Origin: Hymenobacter rubripertinctus
GTDB lineage: Bacteria > Bacteroidota > Bacteroidia > Cytophagales > Hymenobacteraceae
DNA length: 64,000 bases
Assembly (NCBI RefSeq): GCF_003583925.1
Contig: NZ_QYCN01000003.1
Location: forward strand, 62,001-126,000
Direction of reading: 5' to 3'
Positions 59,524 to 64,000 of this stretch are shown here, in pieces. Every line of letters begins with the position of its first letter. Position 1 is the first letter of the stretch. The position numbers were made by a program, and so were the translations under genes. The notes beneath the pieces were generated by a model that did no database searches, was not told the origin of the DNA, and saw only the letters and a list, made by a program, of their open reading frames with translations.

Positions 59524-59590
59524 GTACCCTAACCTCCCCCGGCCGTCCCCTTCTGGCAGAGGAGGACATCCGGAAAGGCGGTTAGGGTAC
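59524..59590. repeat. Inverted repeat upstream of the barrel gene
   Basis: Perfect 10-bp arms GTACCCTAAC/GTTAGGGTAC around a 47-bp centre, between the barrel gene and the small exported protein gene. Could terminate the latter. Confidence 0.5.
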
Positions 59591-59621
59591 CAGCAGGCAA
59601 TGGGCTCACCGAAAGCAGGAA

Positions 59622-59906
59622 TTAGTCCTGGATGATGATGATGATGACCGTACCATCATCGAAAATGATGATGATGACGGTGGTTTCCTGCAGGACGGAC
59701 TTTTTAATCGAGTAGTTTGACTGGTTGGCCGTCAGGGTGCTGATAAGCGCATCGGCTTCCTGCTGGGAGGCCACGGTGATGGTTTGCTTGGTGGGGGCCG
59801 TTGCCAGCGTGGTAGCCGGGGCAACGGTAGTGGCCGTAGCAGAGGCGGCGAAGCTAGCCGAGGAGGCGGCGAAGAGGACGGCGAGGGAGAAGAATAATTT
59901 TTTCAT
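59622..59906 (-). CDS. Small exported protein with poly-isoleucine C-terminus
   Basis: 94 residues: signal peptide (MKKLFFSLAVLFAASSASFA), an Ala/Thr linker, TITVASQQEADALISTLTANQSNYSIKK (in two parts) and a striking end, TTVIIIIFDDGTVIIIIIQD. The two strands of Ile (4 and 5 in a row) around a DDGT turn form a natural beta-hairpin. The Ile codons are ATC/ATT runs, i.e. GAT-type trinucleotide repeats on the plus strand. No family recognised. It has its own short transcript space between two other genes. Confidence 0.65.
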   Translation of the reverse strand: MKKLFFSLAVLFAASSASFAASATATTVAPATTLATAPTKQTITVASQQEADALISTLTANQSNYSIKKSVLQETTVIIIIFDDGTVIIIIIQD

Positions 59907-60117
59907 GATGGCTGAAGTTTGTTTTGGTTGCTTGAAAACGTGTGAGTTAAGCGGTGAGCCTGCGACAAGAATAGAGAAGAAAAATGAGAAAAGAAATACC
60001 GAGTGTATATTTTATAAATAGATTAAATAACCTTGCTTTTCCCACCTTATTCAGCCTACTTGGCGGTTGAATGCGCTCCGAATTGCTTCCTTGTTCCTTG
60101 CCCTACTCTCAGCACAT

Positions 60118-61035
60118 ATGAAAACGAACCGGACCTTATGGCTTGCCACTCTCTTAAGCGCCGGCCTGGTTGGTGCCCAGGCCCCAACAGCCGATGGCCG
60201 CCTGCCGGCGCTACCCAAGGGGTTTGATCCGGCTTACCTGGCGGGCAAGAAAATCGTTAGCACCATCAAGCTATCCAAAGTGGAAAACGGGGCCTCGCCG
60301 GCCGCTACCGGCGGCAGCAGTATTTCGGTAGCCGGACCCAGCGACCAGCTTATCTCCCGGCGGCTACAGGTGAAGAAAACGGGCAGCAGCGGGGAGCTGT
60401 CATTGGAGCGGATCGTGCAGCAGGTGCAGATGACCGTTGTTTCCGTGCTGGGAAAAAGCGTGTACGACTCCGAGAATACATTCGAGCAGGACCAGGTGGC
60501 CGCCGCCCTCGGGCAGCGCTACGACCCCTACGTGCGCAAAACGTTCAAATCGGTTTACCAGCCCACGACCGGTACGCTGAGCCAGCAGGATACTGACCCC
60601 AAGTTTGATAACCTGTGGAGTCAGAATGTTCCCAACCTTATTTCGGTGCCGGCCTTCCAGGGTTTTTTCCTGCGCCTGCCCCCTAAAAGCGTAAGTCCGG
60701 GCAGCAGCTGGAAGGATAGCGTGGTGGTGGGCTCAACCACGTGGCTCAATACCTACAAAGTGCTGAGCCAGCAGGGCGAAATACTGGTCGTACGGATTGA
60801 AAACCGGGGCCTGACCGGGGCCGGCTCCACGTCGCAAACCAATCGGAGCGGGGCCGTAACGGCGACCAGCACGAGCGATACCAGCTACGAAGGGGAAGCC
60901 AGAGTGAGGCAAAGCAGCGGGTTTATTGAAGAACTCGACGTGATGAAGAAATCGAACGCAACGGTTTTAGCGCTGGGGCAAAACATGCGCAATAGCACGA
61001 CATCCCGCATCACGGTGAAAAACACAGTGGACTAG
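60118..61035 (+). CDS. Exported protein of unknown function
   Basis: 305 residues with signal peptide (MKTNRTLWLATLLSAGLVGAQ). Mature part: two halves, with VYQPTTGTLSQQDTDPKFDNLW and FFLRLPPKSVSPGSSWKDSVVVGSTTW, then ITVKNTVD at the end. The GSSWKDS segment is reminiscent of DUF6263-type exported proteins (uncertain). ATG at 60118; upstream ~200 bp is AT-rich and holds no gene. Confidence 0.68.
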   Translation: MKTNRTLWLATLLSAGLVGAQAPTADGRLPALPKGFDPAYLAGKKIVSTIKLSKVENGASPAATGGSSISVAGPSDQLISRRLQVKKTGSSGELSLERIVQQVQMTVVSVLGKSVYDSENTFEQDQVAAALGQRYDPYVRKTFKSVYQPTTGTLSQQDTDPKFDNLWSQNVPNLISVPAFQGFFLRLPPKSVSPGSSWKDSVVVGSTTWLNTYKVLSQQGEILVVRIENRGLTGAGSTSQTNRSGAVTATSTSDTSYEGEARVRQSSGFIEELDVMKKSNATVLALGQNMRNSTTSRITVKNTVD

Positions 61036-61192
61036 CCCCCACTCCACCTGCTCTGGTAAGGTGCCAGAGTCGCCACTTCAGGCTGCGGACCGGAAACCAG
61101 GTCTGGTTCCTCGCCTTGCCAAGGAGGGAACCCCGTTTTCTGCCCCTGAATACAGTAGCTCGTAACTGGGGCTACTATAGCCGTCCCGATCC

Positions 61193-62455
61193 ATGAGTAG
61201 AGGTAGCGCCGTGCTTGTTCCGCTTACCGGCCCGGCCCAGCCTGCGCTGGGCATAGAGGCGCTGGATACATTGGTGGTGGCGCTCAACACGCAATCAACG
61301 GCAGTTCTGGAACCCTACCTGCGGGCCGACACCCGCATCGACCAGCTGCCGGCCGCTTACACCGCGCTGGTGCTGGCGCAGCTGGTGGCGCGGGCGCTTC
61401 CCGTGGAGGATGCCCGGCTGGTGCGCCAGGGCGCGGAAGAGGAAAATACGCGCTACGCCTGCTCCTTTGCCCGGGCCGGAGTCTGGAAAGAGTACAATTT
61501 TCTGCTGGATTCCACGGGGCAATTCCTGGAGCTCAACCTGGCGAAGGCCCACGTTAAAAAGATAGCGCCGCAGCTACCGGCGCAAAACCTGACGTTGCCT
61601 GAAAGAGTGACGATGCCGTTTCGGCTGGTCAGCGGCCTTGTGGTGGTTACCGCCTCGGTGGATGGCCGGCGGGGCGACTTCGTTCTGGATACCGGCTGCC
61701 CCACCTTGCGCCTCAACAATGCGTACTTCGCGCCCCCGGCCGGACAGCAAACCTTAGTGGGGGGCGGTTCTACTGGTATCGGGGGCCTCGTTGGGGGGGC
61801 TTCTTTTTATCAGATCGGGGAGTTTGACTGGCAAGGAATCGTCGGTCGCCACCTGGAGGTGGCCACTTTCGACCTGACCACGCTGGAGGCCGGGCTGGGC
61901 CAACAGCCGATTCTGGGGTTGATTGGCTACAGCTTGCTCAGCCAGTACGCACTCACGCTCGATTACCAGCAAAAACAGCTGTGGCTGGACAAGCCCCCGC
62001 CCGTGGCGGCGGGCTCCGCCGTGGCGGAAGGCACGTTTTCTTTTCTCCAGCGCGGCCACCTGCCAGTAGTCGCCTTCAGGGCAGGCGGTCAAACGTTGCG
62101 TCTGGGCATAGACTCGGGGGCTCAGAACAACTTGCTCGACGAGAAATACGCTTCGGTTCTGGCACCCGTTACCCGCCGGTGGCAAACCTGTACCGTGGTG
62201 GGACTTGATGCCACTCCCGGCCGCGTACTGCGGGGCGAACTGTCGGCCATTGAGCTGGGGCCGCACCTTGTCTTTAAAAGGCAGCCGACGGTGTTTGCCA
62301 CAACCGAACACCTCAATCGGAACGCCCCGCAAACGCCCTTGGATGGATTAGCCGGTTACCCGCTGCTACGGAAATATGTCACGACCATTGATTACGTCCA
62401 TAAAACGATTCGCTGGGCATCATCGGGCCAGAGGACGGGCGGGGGCGGGGGGTGA
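61193..62455 (+). CDS. Two-lobed retropepsin-like aspartic protease family protein
   Basis: 420 residues. N-terminal ~125-residue region, then two retropepsin-like lobes: D166 in FVLDTGCPTLRLN and D307 in LGIDSGAQNNLLD, each with its own flap-like Gly-rich segment (first: GGGSTGIGGLVGG). The two Asp together would form one active site, as in pepsin. Homologs of this exported type usually have a signal peptide; here an in-frame stop at 61178 limits the start to ATG 61193, so it may be N-terminally shortened. No neighbour suggests its substrate. Confidence 0.8.
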   Translation: MSRGSAVLVPLTGPAQPALGIEALDTLVVALNTQSTAVLEPYLRADTRIDQLPAAYTALVLAQLVARALPVEDARLVRQGAEEENTRYACSFARAGVWKEYNFLLDSTGQFLELNLAKAHVKKIAPQLPAQNLTLPERVTMPFRLVSGLVVVTASVDGRRGDFVLDTGCPTLRLNNAYFAPPAGQQTLVGGGSTGIGGLVGGASFYQIGEFDWQGIVGRHLEVATFDLTTLEAGLGQQPILGLIGYSLLSQYALTLDYQQKQLWLDKPPPVAAGSAVAEGTFSFLQRGHLPVVAFRAGGQTLRLGIDSGAQNNLLDEKYASVLAPVTRRWQTCTVVGLDATPGRVLRGELSAIELGPHLVFKRQPTVFATTEHLNRNAPQTPLDGLAGYPLLRKYVTTIDYVHKTIRWASSGQRTGGGGG

Positions 62456-62563
62456 TCCAGGCGCCGCCTACTAGAGGCCGCGAAACGGGTAGAGCTCGAA
62501 GGCATCGGCCTCATTCCGTTCCTTGGAGTAACAGCGGCACTGCTCGCGTTTCCGCAATAGAAC

Positions 62564-63643
62564 TCACTTGCGGTTGGGGTACGAAGCCTGGCTCACGCAC
62601 CGGAAGCCCACGTTGGGGGCCGGGCCGGCATAGGTGCCGCGGGCCGTTACGGTGCAGGCTTCGAGCGGGTCGAGGTAGCTGCCGCCCTTGCTGATGCCGC
62701 GCTCCTGCACCATTTCCGCCGCGTTGCCCAGTAGTTGGTAGAGGCCGTAGTCGTTGGCAGGAGTCTGGAAGACGTAGGCGGGTGCCAACAGGCGCAGAAA
62801 ATACGGCTGCTTCGGCTGCCGGCAGCTAATGCCGAAGCTGACGGGCCTGGTTTGGTTGTACGCCTTGATGTCGGTGGCCACCTGCGCGGGGCTGGCTTCA
62901 GTGCCCGAATACTGCCGCAGATATGCTGCTGCGCGCGGATTCACGGTGAGGGGCCAGGTGGGGCAGCTGGTGCCGTAGGGTTGGTTGCGGTCGGCTAGGG
63001 CGGCACGCTCCCATTCGGCTTCGGTGGGCAGGCGCAGTTCGTAGCGCACGTAACGCTCGGAAAGGCTATCGGCTGCGTTGGCCGGGTCGGCGTTGTAGAG
63101 GTGAGTAATGGTACGGCCCCGCCAGCGGCAAAAGGCTGTGACCTGTTCGTAGCTCAGACCTACCACCGGCGCGTAATCGTAGAACGGGTTGGTGTAATAG
63201 TCGGGAACGGGCAGGGCGGTGGCGCTGGGCTCGGCGGCGGCACCCTGGCCCGTCAGACGCAGCTGCATCTGATAGCGCCGCCACTCGTTGTTGGTCACCT
63301 CCGTCTCATCCATACTCAGCCCATCGGGCCGGATGAGCACGCAGCCGGGTGCCACAACATGCGGTACCAGGGGGTTAGCCTTCAGGTTTTGGTTGAGCGG
63401 CGCGCCCGGTGGTAACGGATTTTGGCAGGCGGTTCCTTTGCCAAACTCCAGCACGGCGTAATCGTCGTAGCCCTTCCACGGGGTCTGCATTCCCACCTCA
63501 TTTGGCAGACCAGTCGTGCTGCTGTAATAGGTCGGCGTAATGCTGCTGGGAAACCTCGGTCCACAGCCCGCAGCGAGCAGCAACAGCGCCGAGAGTAGCG
63601 TGGCAACCCCGAGCCGCCGCGAAGAACAGGATAAACTGCCCAT
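62564..63643 (-). CDS. SUMF1/FGE-sulfatase-domain lipoprotein
   Basis: 359 residues. Lipobox Cys26 (LLLLAAGC). The formylglycine-generating-enzyme fold is seen in MDETEVTNNEWRRYQ, VVGLSYEQVTAFCRWRG, ELRLPTEAEWERAA and GISKGGSYLDPLEA...GFRCV. The paired active-site Cys of true FGE is not evident, and it is exported, so it is more likely a GldJ/GldK-like or other structural FGE-fold protein than an enzyme. No sulfatase gene adjacent. Confidence 0.85.
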   Translation of the reverse strand: MGSLSCSSRRLGVATLLSALLLLAAGCGPRFPSSITPTYYSSTTGLPNEVGMQTPWKGYDDYAVLEFGKGTACQNPLPPGAPLNQNLKANPLVPHVVAPGCVLIRPDGLSMDETEVTNNEWRRYQMQLRLTGQGAAAEPSATALPVPDYYTNPFYDYAPVVGLSYEQVTAFCRWRGRTITHLYNADPANAADSLSERYVRYELRLPTEAEWERAALADRNQPYGTSCPTWPLTVNPRAAAYLRQYSGTEASPAQVATDIKAYNQTRPVSFGISCRQPKQPYFLRLLAPAYVFQTPANDYGLYQLLGNAAEMVQERGISKGGSYLDPLEACTVTARGTYAGPAPNVGFRCVSQASYPNRK

Positions 63644-63699
63644 GGGGGAAAACGTGATTGTCGGTATGCTTATCAGTATAAAAAGAAGCGCAGCAATAC

Positions 63700-64000
63700 T
63701 TAGCTCAGAATCCGCAGCGAGTCGGCCGAGATGAGTTGGGAGCCTTGGTAGCGGTTGTCGCGGGGGCCGTTTTCGAGGTTGAGCACGCCGCGCGGGCAGG
63801 CGGTGGAGCACATGCCGCAGCCCACGCAGGAGGCCCGGATGATGGGCTCGCCGCGCTGGGCGTACTGCTTCACATCGATGCCCATTTCGCAGACGTTGGA
63901 GCAGTTGCCGCACGAGATGCACTGGGCGCCGTTGGTGGTGATGCGGAAGCGCGAGAAGTGCTTCTGAATCAGGCCCAGGTAAGCCGCCATGGGGCAGCCG
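63700..64000 (-). CDS. 4Fe-4S ferredoxin-type protein, C-terminal part (5' partial)
   Basis: C-terminal part of a larger protein cut by the right window edge (the frame stays open: ...GCPMAAYLGL). Two 4Fe-4S motifs: CISCGNCSNVCEMG and CVGCGMCSTACPRG, each CxxCxxCxxxC, followed by a short tail. Resembles the C-terminus of membrane-linked NapH/CcoG-like proteins, where transmembrane helices would lie upstream. The Met at 63990 is probably internal. Confidence 0.8.
   Translation of the reverse strand, partial: GCPMAAYLGLIQKHFSRFRITTNGAQCISCGNCSNVCEMGIDVKQYAQRGEPIIRASCVGCGMCSTACPRGVLNLENGPRDNRYQGSQLISADSLRILS

Noticed and set aside
62564..63643. Active formylglycine-generating enzyme for sulfatases
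   Set aside because: Exported lipoprotein, no evident active-site Cys pair and no sulfatase gene; kept as an FGE-fold protein only.

Overview
The window is a GC-rich stretch of a Bacteroidota chromosome, most like Hymenobacter (Cytophagales). This rests on the gene families (DUF4290, DUF3109, DUF4349, an RskA-type anti-sigma factor, a TonB-receptor-like barrel without a TonB box), on TAnnTTTG promoter elements in front of many genes, often with very short leaders, and on the near absence of Shine-Dalgarno sequences. No rRNA, tRNA, CRISPR array, transposase or prophage was seen. Both edges cut a gene.

Layout. 0-6.7 kb: a chemosensory operon (HAMP-array receptor, CheW, CheY-like regulator, CheB, CheA, CheC). 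6.9-17.3 kb: ureohydrolase, small membrane protein, DUF4349 lipoprotein, MurA, DUF4290, UvrD/PcrA helicase, glycosyltransferase, DUF3109, Uma2. 17.5-20.9 kb: two tandem GH13 alpha-amylase lipoproteins, one with a CBM20. 21.2-26.9 kb: the classical yceD-rpmF-plsX-fabH-efp-accB-accC block. 26.9-33.2 kb: HTH regulator, PdxA, PepA, RsmA, 2-hydroxyacid dehydrogenase, GreA. 33.3-37.2 kb: a HIT protein fused to a nuclease-A-inhibitor domain, an AI-2E-family permease and a secreted NucA-type nuclease. 37.4-44.2 kb: assorted exported and housekeeping proteins. 44.5-46.0 kb: ECF sigma/anti-sigma pair. 46.1 kb: H-NOX heme sensor. 46.7-49.5 kb: an arsenosugar-type cluster (AhpD-like protein, ArsS radical SAM enzyme, rhodanese lipoprotein, TIGR04282-type glycosyltransferase), followed by three more sugar transferases. 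54.5-64 kb: BCP peroxiredoxin, small unknown proteins, a large outer-membrane barrel, exported unknowns, a two-lobed retropepsin-like protein, an FGE-like lipoprotein and the end of a ferredoxin-type protein.

Most attractive leads: (1) the HIT-NuiA fusion lying 1.5 kb from a NucA-family lipoprotein nuclease, a possible self-protection pair; (2) greA preceded by its promoter and then a full intrinsic terminator, an attenuator-like layout; (3) a CheB whose receiver has lost its phosphorylation residues, inside an operon with CheC and a soluble HAMP-array receptor; (4) MurA with Asp at the fosfomycin-target Cys; (5) the arsenosugar cluster with an apparent CTG start; (6) many long palindromes in intergenic DNA, falling into at least three families, plus two microsatellites; (7) a tiny exported protein ending in two poly-isoleucine strands. 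All functions are inferred from sequence reading alone; no database search was run.
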